Assembly: GCA_036250225.1 (NCBI GenBank)
Contig: JAPZLL010000002.1
Span: 1,054,001-1,118,000, forward strand
DNA length: 64,000 nucleotides
Direction: 5' to 3'
Source: Cercophora sp. LCS_1
Taxonomy: Eukaryota > Ascomycota > Sordariomycetes > Sordariales > Lasiosphaeriaceae
The notes beneath the pieces were generated by a model. It worked only from the letters and a program-made list of their open reading frames with translations, was not told the DNA's origin and ran no database searches. The translations under genes were made by a program, and so were the position numbers. Positions 11,539 through 23,955 of this stretch are shown one piece after another. Position 1 is the stretch's first letter. Each line of letters begins with the position of its first letter.

Positions 11539-12492
11539 ACAGCAGTCAACGACCCTCCGCTTCTGCTCCCGTCCACCTTTAAGTTGTCTCCGGGGGCGAC
11601 CGTCTGATCCTCAGTCGCTCCGTTGTGCGGAACAATCATCGCAGAACCCATATCAGCAAATTGGGACCCAGGACCTCGCAGAACTCCCCGGAGCACCACC
11701 TATGAACTTGCTACATTCTACTTGCTCTGCCAATGGCCTTTTGGGCTCCATGATCTTTAGCGGCCCAGCTCTCTTGGGTCGCAGCTGCGTTGTCGCGCTT
11801 CTCCATGCTTTTGTTTTTCGCTGATTTGCTCCAGACCCACGAGGAGCCGGGGGACCTAGCAGGGCTTTATCCAAGCCTCCAGCATTGCCGCGTCCAGATT
11901 CGTGGCTGCAAGTCTCAGCGAACGTTACCAATCGCGTCCTCACAGCACCTGCCGGGGTCGACGTCCTCGCGCCGGGGAGTGCCTCGAGGTCTCGAGGGCA
12001 GCGCAATCACATTGGGACCGTGTTCGGTACCCGTCAGATGATCTCCATCCAGATTTGAAATTCCCACCGACCCCGGACTACCTCTATTGTCTTTCTTCGC
12101 AATACCAACAGCACCAAGCACGAGCTGGTCGAGTTGTTCGCTGGCGGCCATCACCGTCCCACCACCGTCCCACCGGTGCCGATTCGCCAAAGCTCGTCAA
12201 AGCCCGTTTACACTGCTCGTCAAGCCGGCTGTGCTTCTCCCCTGCCTGCGGCCGAACCTACCGGACACGAACAGGTTCCAGCTGGCTGGATTGCTACTTC
12301 ACGAGCCTTGAACCGGGCGGCTCTAGTACCTCCTGATAGGTGATTGCCTCCTCTCGCAGCCAGTGTGTCCACGACTCCTGGGCCAGCCACTTGCCGGTCT
12401 ACCCACCCGACTTCCATAGGCCAACGGTATCGTCTACCACCTCCACCAACTCGTCCCTCCCAGCTACGACGCTACCTCGCCTCGCAGCCTCA

Positions 12493-12498
12493 TATAAG
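12493..12498 (+). promoter_or_regulatory. TATA-like box of the F-box gene
   Basis: TATAAG lies 84 bp upstream of the chosen ATG (12582), a plausible distance for a TATA element with a short leader. Sequence match only. Confidence 0.45.
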
Positions 12499-12581
12499 GG
12501 AGACTGCCAGCCTCTGCATCCTCGTTGCTCCGACACAGACTCTTGATTCATCAAATCGCGCACACAAGCTTTCATCAGAAA

Positions 12582-14038
12582 ATGACCGAAGTGAGCAGCC
12601 ACGCCGTTCCTCATCGTCTTGGAGCTCCTTCCCATCGGATAATCGCACCAGCACCAGCACCACCTTCAACACCCATCTTTGCCCCTAATATTCTCTACGA
12701 CATGTCGTTCCAGCCGTCGGCCAACGAGTCATATTACGGTCCTCCTAGATCTCATATGGGAGCCCGATCTTCTTCTGTGTCGTCGTCATCTTCTTCAGCG
12801 TCGTACAACGCAGCGAGCTCGCGGACCCTGTCACCAGCCCTCTCTGTATCCGAATCCCTTGCCGGCAGCGGCATTGTGGCCAGAAGCCTTCACCAACAAC
12901 CGTATCAACGACCGCTTTACCCAGCACATACGCAGCCGCCAGTTTTCTACCACAGTCCTTCTCAGTATTTGCACGCTCAAACCGGCTCACAGTACCTGAT
13001 TTGCGCCCCAACTCCCGCACCACGAGCCTTTCCGCAAGCTTCGAATTTCGGGTTCCGACAGGCCTCTCTACCGCCCTCACAACCACCAGCAGCATCATTT
13101 CAACAATATCCAGCCGGATATTCCGCATTTGCCACGCAGCCATACCAAGCCCCGTCACAACTGCTGCCCTCGTATCACCCCCACACTCTAGCAGATCTCC
13201 GACAAGCCCATCTTGAGGACAGGCGAACCCCTATTCTCGCAACTCCAGCTTTCCCACTGGAGATCCTGAATAGGATCACTAGGCATCTCGGGTATCTGGA
13301 TGGCATTCGACTGTCACAGGTGAATCGATGGCTTCACGGCCACGTCAACCTCGTTCTTGTTCCGGAAGAAGAAAAAACCTCGTTTATCTTGAACGCAGAG
13401 CGAGAATACGAGAGGTACTCCCTTCGCCCAGCAGCCTCGTCGGCTCCAGGGGGGCGGGGCGGCCGTGACAGCGGTCATCTGAGCTGTTATCACTGCTTCA
13501 AGATCAAGGACCCAGGAGAGTTCGAGCTTTTCAGGTACAACGACACAGACCAAATAATGAAGGGCGGCGACTCCAACCCGTCAACACCAAGATCGAGACC
13601 CAAGACACTGCCAACTTCGAATCCCCACTATGATCCGTCGATCACGAGGACTAGCATCCTGGCAAAGGCAAAACCGGCGACTCCCGGATTGGGATCCGGC
13701 AACCAATCATCACCACGAATCAGAGAGACATGGGGCATCCGCAGGTTTTGTATTGACTGCGGGGTGCAAAAGGGCTACTACAAGGCTGGCGCCTTGATAG
13801 AACTCCGAAGCAGCGGGCCAGCGAAGGAGAGGAGAGGGAGGAAGGACGAACATGGTAAGGACCAGATAGAGGCAAAGTGGATATGTCAATGCCTGTGAGT
13901 CCCCCACCCGCTCTTTGGCAGAGTGTTGCAAAAGCTAACAGGTTCAACAGGAAAGTACACAAGAAACCGCGCGCTATCCGGTGTGACGTTTGCGGCTCCT
14001 TGACGCCATTCTCGCAAGACCGTGCGATTCTTAACTAA
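12582..14038 (+). CDS. F-box-like protein with C-terminal CxxC zinc motifs
   Basis: Exon 1 (12582-13894) and exon 2 (13951-14038) are joined across a 56-nt intron (GTGAGT...ACAG); 466 residues. ATG at 12582 is the first ATG in frame and has A at -3; the frame is open further upstream but has no ATG there. Residues 1-215 are Ser/Pro/Gln-rich and probably disordered. A leucine-rich segment at about 222-262 starting FPLEILNRITRHLGYLDG resembles an F-box, the Skp1-binding motif of SCF ubiquitin ligases. Downstream are CYHC at 302-305, RRFCIDCG, WICQC and, from exon 2, RCDVCG, paired cysteines that look like a split zinc ribbon. This arrangement occurs in uncharacterised fungal F-box proteins. The F-box call is moderate; the substrate is unknown. 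Confidence 0.78.
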
Positions 14039-17000
14039 TAAGGCCGCGACAATCTCGACTAGCAGCATAGTTCATAGCAATCTCATCCTGCGGGTACTTG
14101 AATCTTTCTCATGCTGTGAGTGTGGATTGCTCGGTAGAAGGAACCAAAAGCAACAGCAGACACGTCCTGACTGCTTCATCTTTGAAATCTTTGTCTGACA
14201 TACTTTTCTTTTCTACATCGACTCTTCCCTGGCCTACCAGGCTTCGGGAACATCAAGTCAAGAACTAGTCTTGTATATGAGTTGGAATTTGATCTCTTAT
14301 CACGTTTGTGTGCTCGCAGAACTACGATCGCCTTGGTGTTTTGGACCGGGCATGATTCCAAGAGAGCTACCAGCTTCATGAGTTTGATTTTCCGCTCCGC
14401 ATCTTAGCTGTGTCCCTTCTGAGAACAGCGGCGTCTCCTCGCACGCTGAATCGCGAGCCGCGACCTATGCCTCAAAAACCACTGTGGAGTCACATAGCAC
14501 CATGATCCAACTTGGCCTCAACCCCAAGGATAGCCCACTAGCCGATGTTCCGTCCCTCAGTCACGAGTTGGCGCCAGCATGACTAGCCGCGCGTCGAAGC
14601 AGCATCTCCTCGCCGGTTCGGCCCCATGATGCGCAAAAAAAAGCCCCTCGTCATGCCATTGTCACTTATCAGTTCCCGACAGGCTGGAACGCGACCTCTT
14701 GGCGGTTTTCCGGGCCATTGATTTGTCCACGCTAGCAAAGGAGAAAACAGCAAACATGAGGAGTGATTCAGCCAGGCACCTTTATGTTACCGTCTTCTTT
14801 ATCAAATAACAAGCATTTGTTTGCGAATTGGTTTCAGCTCCGCCGTCAAAGCTTGCTCAGGCTGAACCAGCGCGAGATTTGTTGGGCTCAACGGTCGCAA
14901 CCAAAAACCCGTGGTAATTACATGACAAGGCTCTGTCTGAGCGCCGCAATCAATCTTCCAAGTTACATATAAACGGAAGGAAGAGAATCTGTCGCGAATG
15001 GCGTGCATACGAGCATCTGGGAGGAGACGTGAGAGTCGAATCCTTTGCGTCTGGTTGAGGTGACCTTCACTCGAACCGTGCTAAAATACCACTTCCGCTT
15101 TTGTTCATGCGCCACAACTGCAGGGGATAGCTAGGCTAATCGGCTGGGTTGGACGAGGAGGAACCGTTCAACGGCACCTTGGCTGATGGGCACTGTGTGG
15201 TCGCGCAAAAATGCCACGTTCGGATCTCTGGTTTGGATTGGTCCACACCCGAATCGCATGCCCGTGGTGGCGTTTTGGTTGTGAGGCGAGGGGAAAGAAG
15301 AGCAACGTAGCGGTAGAAAAGCAAACATGGGGGGGTGATTTCATAGAATGGTCTAGGCAAGTCTGAGGGTCATCAATCGTAGGTATTCCCGTGGGAAATT
15401 TCATGGCTGGCGAGCCAAGCAGGATTGATTTCAAGTTTTCAAATATTGGAGCAATCCAGGGACCCTTGCATGGCCAGCGAGGAAAGGGGGATCCGAAGAT
15501 CTTCGGGGTGCCGCATTTGATGTGCCGGCTCGGGGACTGACGAGGAGTCATCCTCGGCGACCTACCGAAGAGTCGGGCCCGCGTTAATTGGGCGTCGGTC
15601 AGGCGGACTTATCGAGCCTGAAGCTGGTTCAGTATCGTATCGTGTCCACATCGGTTTGTCGGTGCTTGGTCGTTTTCGTTGCTCCTTTCCAGGACTGGGC
15701 AAAGCCGCATGATGGGCTAGTTGTCGGCCGGACGGTGGTTGGCGTTGGTTTAGGGCGTGCATGGTGGAAAATGTGAGAACTGATACGGATCCGTAGCTCC
15801 GTTGAATAAGCGCCTTTGGCAGACGCAGTCGAGGCAGAGCAGCCCTGGTTTTCTTGAGACGTTGCGACGTTGACGGGACCGTTGGTATCTCGCGGCGCTT
15901 AATTCGAGTAGACGACAGGGCCCCCTGCCTGCCGGAGTCTTGGTGAACGGGGTCGGCCACCGGACGTGGCCGCGGAATATGCGCTTGTCGCACTAGAGTG
16001 ATTCCTTTCCGGCCGGGTAAAAGGTGGGAAACATTGTCTTTCCTCGGCCGACGGTCCCGTGAACGATGTGTCCTGCGGCCTCCTCGCGTCAACGGCTGCC
16101 ACCCGTAATCAGTGTCGCAGTAAGATTGAAATCCAGTTTGTTGGGATTTGACGCAATGATTTGAGTGCCACTCCGTCCCTCGTTGGAATCCAATCCATAG
16201 CATCCCACGGAATGTGGTTTCGTGTCTGGACCAATTATCCGTGACGTGGGGAACAGGGAGCCATGAAGCCGGGGGGGAGGAGAGCGGTCTGAGAGTGCAC
16301 AAGGGACTTCCCGAGCGGAGTGGCTCATCTCTACTCCACAAAATGCCTCCCTAGATCGATCAGTTTTCATAAAATCTTCCGGTTACACGCCATGCCGTCG
16401 TTGTAGAGTAGTGACCACTGGGGTTTCAAAGGAAGACGAAGACGGTCGGAGCAAAGGCCCTTCAGCCCCGAAGCGGGCTTGTTGCGATGTCGAGATTTCC
16501 ACGGTTGTTCGCATCGCGCCACAATCTGGGGCATCTTGCATCTCTTCAAGGTGGCGTGCAAACCCCAGCGCAGCTTTTTGCCTGTGACGAACCCGCACCA
16601 CCAGAACACCAGCCAACAAGGGTTCACACACTGGCCACCGGCTGTCCGTTCCCTGTCCCGGGTCGACGGCCCTTGCCCGTCTATAGGGGGTCAGGGGCTT
16701 GCAGACCGGAGCGCGCCTGTCAACCGCGCCGCAGGCTTGACTCTTGACCCCTGTTGCGCTAGGCTTTATTTCCACGGCAAACCCAGGTTGTGGCTTGATG
16801 GCGCAACGGATATTCCTCGAGCCGGCAGATATCGAATCATTCAGCGGCTTCTCTGAAGCGTCATGGAGTCCCTGTTGACGCCGCCCGCCCGTCCGGAACC
16901 TTATCGACCTGTCTAGGTATGCCTTGGGCACACCGGCTCAAGCTCATCACCAACACCGCCATCACCCATCAATGAGACCACGCCTTATCCGAAATGACCG

Positions 17001-18693
17001 GCAGATATTTGGAACGGCACCCTTGCTGGCAACTTGGCATGCATAAACCCAACACAGACAGTGTCTGGGATGGCGAAAGGTCTGTTCTTGAATCTCTAGC
17101 TCTGGGCAGATCACGCGCGGAAAAACGGGTGAACCCTCTAGAGTATCAGTACTTCGTTGTTAGGTTGACACCAGGAGGCCAATGTACTGGTGCTCCACCG
17201 GTATGAATGGTTGTCAGTGCCCATCAAAGCGCGTGGGTGTGTTCTATCCCTTGGCAGTTGGGGCGAATGTTCAGATCCACCCACACGCCAGCGATGTCGT
17301 CGCCCTGTTACCCGCGCGGGAGATCCTTCCCCGTGGCATGTTGCCGATCTGCCCAAGCTGTCCCTGGCCGCCCTCAGATTGTTGCGCGTGGGGTTGTTGT
17401 AGTAACCTTTTGAATCAGGAAGTTTCAGTCGAAATTCGAGGATGTGTCAGGGTCGAGAAGTCGTAAACCGGGGTATTCCGTGCTTTCAGCCTTGACATGC
17501 TGCTGCTGCGCGGATATGATGAGATTGATGAAGCTAGCGGAATCAATCTGCCCAGTCGGTCAATTCGTTCGCCGAGCGCACTTGAAAACTATTGAGGTAG
17601 TAGCAACTGTGAGGCTGTGTCGGGGTGCCGAGATCGTCTCCGAAAAGAAACAGAACGTCTTGATTTTGTCCAGTCAACAGAGATTCCCTCGAAGCTTTGT
17701 GGTTTTGTGAAATGCACATGTGTGGCGTAGTCCTCGGGACGAAGACCGCAACCAAATCCATCCGCTATGATCCGGGAAAAAGACCACGCGGCGACTGGCC
17801 GCTTTGTCAATACTGTTCCTTCCTGCCGAAATCAGAACCCCCTGTGATTTGAGCGATAGAGAGAGTTGCCCATGGGTGTTCGGCTGGGGAGTGAAATGCA
17901 TGGTCTGTGCGTATGTTTACTTCCCCTTTTCTGCCTCGATAACGCTAGCGATGGATCACAGGGAAGTTGCACCGTTCCCGACAATACCAACAATGCGCAA
18001 CAGAGGTGTCCCAGCGGATGTGCAAAGGAAATACGGTGATTGAGGGAAGGAGCGGGTGCAAGTGGGAGAAACCTGAGCTCCACCCGATCGACACAGAAAT
18101 AGAGGAAAGGAAGGCAAGAATGGCTGCGTCCCCATTGCACCTGCAAAATACAGCGGAGTGATGGTTTGTGTGCCTGCCACTGGTGCAACACGGAGGAAGG
18201 CGAAATTGAGCTCGAGCTGACGGCAAATCAGAGTATTAGCAGAACAGTTATTAGAAGACAAGGGGAACAGCCCACGAGCCTCAAGATGCGAGGGTGTTGA
18301 CTTTGTCAAAACAATACACGAAAAGCACTTTTGAGGGGGGGGTTATACTCCAGGGAGATGGTCCGAGCACAAGGAGGACGGCTGCTTTATGAGGAAGGAG
18401 CGCCCGGCAGCACCGCTTTTGAAGGCTGAGCCTGTCTGAGTGAACCATAAGTTGAGAAACTGGGTCTCTCCTGCATGGAGAATTGCCATGGTGGTGATCA
18501 AAACCGAGTGTCCATATCACAAGTCCCCCATGGCAGGTCAGGTGGTTGTTCATACTCCGAATTTCCGCCAGGATGTGTCTATTAGATGACAGCTGATCAT
18601 TCTACTTCTACCACATTACTCCCGCACTCTATCCAATCCCTCCGTCACACACCGGGTGCTCATGGAAAGTTTTCCCATCGCTCTATCTCTCCC
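14039..18693. other. Gene-poor intergenic region (4.65 kb)
   Basis: Lies between the F-box gene's 3' end and the converging secreted-protein gene. Open frames on both strands (for example 15562-16341 minus) have arginine/proline/serine-rich compositions without domain-like patterns and overlap one another. I see no RNA gene, repeat array or mobile element. Confidence 0.6.
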
Positions 18694-19796
18694 TCACGAA
18701 ACCGTCACAGTCGTCGTCCCCTGATAAACCGTTACAACGCTCGGCGCCGGCGCCGGCTACACTCTCATTAGCACAGCTTAAAGACAGATATCGGGTCAGG
18801 TAAACTTACCAAAGTCACAAAAACAATCTCAAATGTGGTTCCACCTCCAGTCCCGGTTGCTGTTGCCAGTGTAGTTGTAAGCGCCATCGCTGTTGCTGTT
18901 CCTGTTACGCTCGACCCTTCAATCTTTGTCACCGAGGCTGGAATCACCACCACGCTTGTCCACGTCTTGGTCCCGGCACCGACGATTCCCGCAGACGTCG
19001 TGGTGTACGCTGTTGTCTCGACTATTGTGACCGTCTCCCCCACCAGGGGCTCCACCGTGCCGACAATGGTTGTTGCTGGGGGCGCGACTGGCCAGGCGGT
19101 GACGGTGATCACGGTCACGATGCTGAGGGAAGGGGAGATGTAGGAGCCATTGACCACGCCCGTGGGGGAAATGGTGATGGGGGGAGCGGTGACAAAGACT
19201 GTGCTAGTAGAGGTCGGGGTAGGTAGTGTGATGGTTGAGACGGTCAGGGTCGGGCCGGTAATGGTGATGGTGAGGTTGAGATTTTGTGAGGAGGAGGTGG
19301 CGTTGAGGCGTGAGGTGGAGAAGCCCGATGAGGGGAGGGGATTGGGTGTAGGAACGCTCAAGGGAATGTTAGGTGTGGACAGTGGGATACTCTTGGTGGG
19401 AATGGCGCCGGTTTGAGAGTCGGTTATGGGCGAGCCAGGAAGAGGGGCTGTTGTCAAGTTGGCGATTGGCGCTGTCTGGTCCGGGGGTGATGGCGAAGAG
19501 GGCGTCGGGAAGAGGGTCACGGCCGTGTCGCTAACGGCCGTTGCGTTTCCCAGCCCGCCGTCGAAGAGGATACCTTGGTTGACATTCCCAGGCTCCCTTC
19601 GAGAGTCGCGAATTTTGCGAGCTACCTCCGGCGAAACGTGGCATAGGAGTCTCAGAGGACTTTCAGCCGCCTCTGGGCAGTCCTCGGCATGAACGTCGCG
19701 CTGGCGGGTTGTCCCTGGCGCTGGAGCAGCAATAGCTCCGGGGCCACTGACAGTGGCAGTGAGGAGAGATATTAAGATTAGAGATGGAAAGTACAT
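18694..19796 (-). CDS. Secreted Ser/Thr-rich (mucin-like) protein
   Basis: Exon 1 (19796-18810) and a short last exon (18756-18694) flank a 53-nt intron (GTAAGT...GTAG, branch GCTAAT); 349 residues. ATG 19796 begins a clear signal peptide (MYFPSLILISLLTATVSG, then AIAAPAP). A small charged segment with two cysteines, CPEAAESPLRLLCHV, follows, and the remaining ~250 residues are Thr/Ser/Pro/Val-rich with several N-x-S/T sites. Such regions are usually heavily O-glycosylated and found on secreted or wall proteins. The tail spliced from exon 2 ends in GTTTVTVS and lacks a hydrophobic GPI-type end, so secretion or non-covalent wall association is more likely than GPI anchoring. Without the intron the frame would run into an unrelated short tail. 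No enzymatic domain seen. Confidence 0.82.
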
Positions 19797-20949
19797 GGTG
19801 ATTTTGGTTTTCTTTCTGTCAAGGAATGTGTTTAGTCTGCTGTTATTGCAAAGAAAAAGTCGAGCGAGATCCAGGTTAAACTCGCTGGGCGTCAGCAGCA
19901 TTTATTTTGTCACCCACACCACGGCTGCCGGGGAGCATCTCATCGAAGATCTAGATGTAGCTAGTAGAAAGCATGAGAAACATCATCATGTGTGGTACTT
20001 AATATAGGAGTGGCGGCTCGTACACGGTTCCACGCGACGCCTCGTGGCTCCCAGGCTCTCGGATCGTGGAGGCATAAGCAAATGACCACCGAGATCCAGC
20101 GCAATGGGATTTGTGTCCCGCATGTCAGCGGCTGTGGTGTAATGGCTGATGCAGGATCGTGGGTCGAGTGGAGTCTGCCCTCCATGGCATGGCATCGCAA
20201 AATCAAAGCCCACGTTGTGCCAGGTGTCTCACCAATACCCCGAGTCCTGTTCATCGCAGGCGCCAGCGACACCTGTTCGACAAGCGCGGCCGTCTTGGCG
20301 TCGACATCCCCCGATCCTTGCCGTGATGTTTCCACTAGGATGACTAAAAAACTTGTGAAGCATGGTGGGCGGGACTCGAGCTCGAGTGTTTCAGGAGTCG
20401 TAAGCCTTGAACGACGGCGTGTCTAATTTGGTCTGGCTGGGGGATCCGTCGTCGGTCGCAAATGAGACGAGTGTGTTGTCTGGTGGAACGACATGACACG
20501 CAGGGTACCTTTGGGATCCCGACTTGTCTCACTAACAGCTTCCTCCAGGGTCAAGTCCAACACTCAGTTTGAGGTCTGGTCAGCTCCTCGGGTCTTCCAA
20601 GCTGAGAAAAGCAAAACACCGAGTCGCCTATAAGAAACAAAAATGGACATTAGCATTGGGTACACCCCTTTCGTTTCGGAGTCTAGAGGTAATGTAAAGA
20701 AAAAAAAGGTCCGAGACATGGAGACATAAAGGGGGATAAAAAGGTTAGGGTCTACCCTGAATAATTCGGCACCGCAACACCAGGCATCAGACCTCCTATT
20801 CCGCAATGAAAACATTGCGTAGAGGGGTTACATAGAGCTCGCGTATGTCCTCGCTTCATCCAATGCCACCTCGATCCAAGGCTGCAAGGGGGACACGCGT
20901 CCGGTGGCCATCAGAATACGAAGTCAACGAGTCGTACAGTTCTTTCGTC
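19797..20949. other. Intergenic region, 1.15 kb
   Basis: Between two minus-strand genes: the promoter of the secreted Ser/Thr-rich gene and the 3' flank of the VWA locus. Nothing coding recognised. Confidence 0.6.
19999..20006 (-). promoter_or_regulatory. TATA-like element of the secreted-protein gene
   Basis: TATATTAA on the minus strand, about 203 bp before the ATG at 19796. Sequence match only. Confidence 0.3.
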
Positions 20950-22985
20950 TTACCGCTTTCGCCTTGTGGCCGGGCAGTTGACGTCTGGGCACGTGCAAGG
21001 GCAAGCTTCCCACGAAGGGCTGCATTGGTGTGCAGGAGCAATCAGAGAGCAGTCGGGATGCTCACAGGCTGTGTCTGGTGCAAGCCAGGGATGGTGGTGA
21101 TGTTTCTCGTCGTCTTTGGGCGTTTGTTGCCAAGCGGGCAGTGATGGGACCATGAAGAACGGTTGTGGTGGTTGATGTGGGCCAGACGTCGATGGACCTG
21201 TTGGCCCAGGATTCGGCGGATATGTTGTGCCCCAGTGTGTATTATTGGCACTGTCGAACCCCCGTGTGGCTCAGGCCTGAATTCCGATATGTTGCATCTG
21301 AATTTGTCGGTGGCGCCATGTAGTTCGTCGAGTTTCCCTGGGAATATGTGCCGGCGTGTGAGGGGCTCTGGTAGCCTTTTGACCCGTCCAGCGGTTGTTG
21401 GTACTGGTCGCCGGGAATGTGGGGTTGTTGATAGTCGGTTTGTGCAGGAGTGGTGTTTCCCCCCTTGTGGTTCGGGTTCATGGGGTGAACCACCGGTGGT
21501 ACGAACGGTTGAACAGCCCCGAATGGAGTAGGAACGGCCGGAGGCGTCAGGAAGGGAGGGCCTCCAGTATGTGGTGCGCTTGGGGGACCTCCTCCTGTTT
21601 GACCGGTCAAATTACCCTCGGAACCGCCATCTGCGTGATTAGGCGGGATAGAATGGATTGTCACTTGCGGATCGGGTTTCTCCCCGCCAGTTGTTTCCCC
21701 GTATCCCATGGTTGGGGCCGTGGTGGCCGATCCGACTGGGGTCGCCGCGGTGTTACCGCCGGCCAACAGATGCTTGTACGCCGCAAATCCGGCACCGGCA
21801 AGACCGAGAACCGCTGCTACTACACCAACACCGATGCCAGCCTTGCCGCCGGTGCTTAGTCCGGTGTTATTACCGGTGACACCGACAGTGCAGTTCTTAA
21901 TTGGCGTCGTTGATCCTGTGACGACCGAGAAAAGGCCATCAGTTGGGGAGTTCGACGCCCTCACCACAATCTCAAGCTCGCCACTGTTCGAAGACATGAC
22001 ATGCATGATTGTGCGGGAGGACGACCCCGCATTTGAGTCTGTAGAATCGAGTGTCTGGCCACCCATTGGTGCTTCCACATTGAGAGTGTCCCCGGTGAAG
22101 CTGGCGAGAGCCGTTTCCCCCTTTTCAGCCAGATACTTCATCGTCACCGGGCTGGAGTCGCTGATGAACTGCATAGAGGCGAGGCCTGCTAGCAAACGGT
22201 CGCCTGCACCTTGGGGGTTTGTCTTGAAACGTCAAGCCGTTAGGCAGAACGTAATTAAAAACATCTATTGAACCAGTGGCCACCGTGATCGTCGTGTAGA
22301 CGCCCTTGGAGTTGCGAATGGCAAGGAGAACCTCCTCCGATTGAGCAGAGGCCCTGTCATCCAAGAAGTCAAATGAAACTCGAATGCCCAGACTCGTTGC
22401 ATTATTGATGCCATCGACCAGCTCCCCCGTGTCCGAATCCTATTATTGGCGCTCCGTTAGCTTCGCTCTGATGGAAAAGAGCTTGTCAAAGATCAGGCCT
22501 TACCGATCCGTCCGTATACACCACAATCGCAAATCGGTCCTTGGTCGTCCCTGACATTGCCGCTATTTTGTCGATGGCTTCGTAGACACCGCGGGCAATA
22601 AATGTCCCACCTGATGCTTCGATTCCGCTGATAGCCTCGTTTACCATCGGATCCGCTGGGTCGGCTGGCTCAAAGACCGTGTATGAGGTGCCGTCGAAGC
22701 CAGCAATGGCGACGACCTGGTCCGCTTTGATGCCACCTGAAGCTTCGGAGTTGGAAATTAGAAAGTCGTTCAGGGCTCTTCCGGTAACAAAGCCGTAGAT
22801 CGCTCGGATCTGAGCTTGACATGGAACCGGAGCTATCAATGACAATGGCAACTTTCATGCCGCCATTATTGTTGCTTATCGTGAGGTCCCAGCAAGTTTG
22901 CAACTCGTCCCTTTTGACCAAACCTGGAAAGTTTGACGACGCCACAGCAACAACGCCCAAGAGTTGCGCTTGGGAGAACACGCAT
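20950..22985 (-). pseudogene. VWA-domain transmembrane surface protein, frame broken
   Basis: The locus encodes, in order, a probable signal peptide (ATG 22985), a von Willebrand A domain with the metal site DSSGSMSSSD, continuing through a 64-nt intron (22440-22503, GTAAGG...ATAG) that joins VVYTDGS to DSDTGEL, then a beta-rich ectodomain, a single membrane segment (VGVVAAVLGLAGAGFAAY), and a Pro/Gly/Gln-rich tail ending in a Cys-rich, basic stop region (RRKR). Reading it as one protein needs four frame switches, each equal to one extra base in or beside a homopolymer run (about 22956-22958, 22789-22791, 22213-22220 and 21259-21263). Between these points the frames are open and protein-like. 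It could be a recent pseudogene or carry sequencing errors. VWA proteins with one membrane span usually mediate adhesion or metal-dependent protein binding. Confidence 0.78.
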
Positions 22986-23955
22986 CGTGGAAAAGGAGAA
23001 GAAAAAAGAGCGCTGATAGTTGATGCACTTGCAAGCACGAGAGAAAGAGGGAGACAATGGACAATGGGTCAGGTGGGCTCCCGACTGTATGCGACTCGAC
23101 CTCACCCCCCTTATATCCTCTTCCTGTTGTCGGTGACCGCCAATATTTCAGCCTCAACTCCGACGACCTCTCCTGCGTCGAATCTTGCTCCAACCTCACC
23201 ACAATGCTTCTTTCGGGGATTGCTTGGCGCCAGGAATGCAACCAACCGGCTGGTTGTGCTTCGGCAAGTTGCATATTTCCATCGCGGTCGGGACGCGACA
23301 TCATGCAAGCCATCGGACCTGGACGGGAGAAGCCAAGGGCCGGTCATTCAGTGCGTCGAAGCCATTTGGAGCCGAAGGGTACTCGGAGGGCAGAAGGTGA
23401 CTGTGGCTTCTGCTCATTCTGAGAGGAGTACATGTAAAAACACGCCGCAAAGCGCTTACTACTTCCCTTGAATGTGCGAGGCAAGTTGGTGGGAGTTAGC
23501 CGCAAGACCTGCGTTGATGTTGCAAGGTTGGGAAGCGTGACAAGGCCCCAAGTGCTTGGCGTCGGCGGGAGCGTTTGAGGCGTTCCTTCCCCACCTCGCC
23601 GTTTGAGCCCGCACAGGCAGAAAGGCACGCGGATCAACGTCAACACCAACAATTTTCGTCGCATCGTCTTCTCTATCATATTTGATACACCTAGAAATCT
23701 GAACCAAACTGGCGCACACCTGTTATGAGGTGGATATTAAACCACTGTTTGAAACGGGTAACCCTCTATCGTATACTCAACCATTCAAATGCGCCTACCA
23801 GACGGCCATCATGCTCACCCCGTTCATCTCATGAGAAACTCCTGTTGTATGCGGTGGACCAATGGTGTCTTTGCACCGACCAACTTTTTCCTCCCTGTCC
23901 CAAAACACCGGAACAAATGCGAAGCGCAGAAAACAGCATACCACCCATGCCAGGC
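22986..23955. other. Intergenic region, 0.97 kb
   Basis: Promoter of the VWA locus and 3' flank of the flavohemoglobin gene. Overlapping open frames on both strands are not convincing as genes. Confidence 0.6.
23110..23115 (-). promoter_or_regulatory. TATA-like box of the VWA locus
   Basis: TATAAG on the minus strand in a purine-rich setting, about 125 bp upstream of ATG 22985. Supports that ATG as the gene's start region. Confidence 0.45.

Larger units (their letters stand above)
7828..12581. other. Gene-poor intergenic region (4.75 kb)
   Basis: No open frame here has family-like composition or convincing splice signals; open frames up to about 180 codons overlap on both strands, as expected in GC-rich DNA. 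It includes the 3' flank of the DUF3176 gene, a poly-T run near 9393-9402, a 9-bp tandem repeat (11512-11538), and the promoter of the F-box gene at its right end. Confidence 0.6.

Noticed and set aside
15562..16341. 259-codon minus-strand open frame
   Set aside because: Composition typical of GC-rich non-coding DNA, no signal peptide or family motif, no splice support.
21145..21270. An intron joining the VWA Pro-rich tail to the Cys-rich end
   Set aside because: No GT donor with a usable consensus lies upstream in the right phase, and the acceptor would need to follow a stop in the target frame; a one-base run-length error explains it better.
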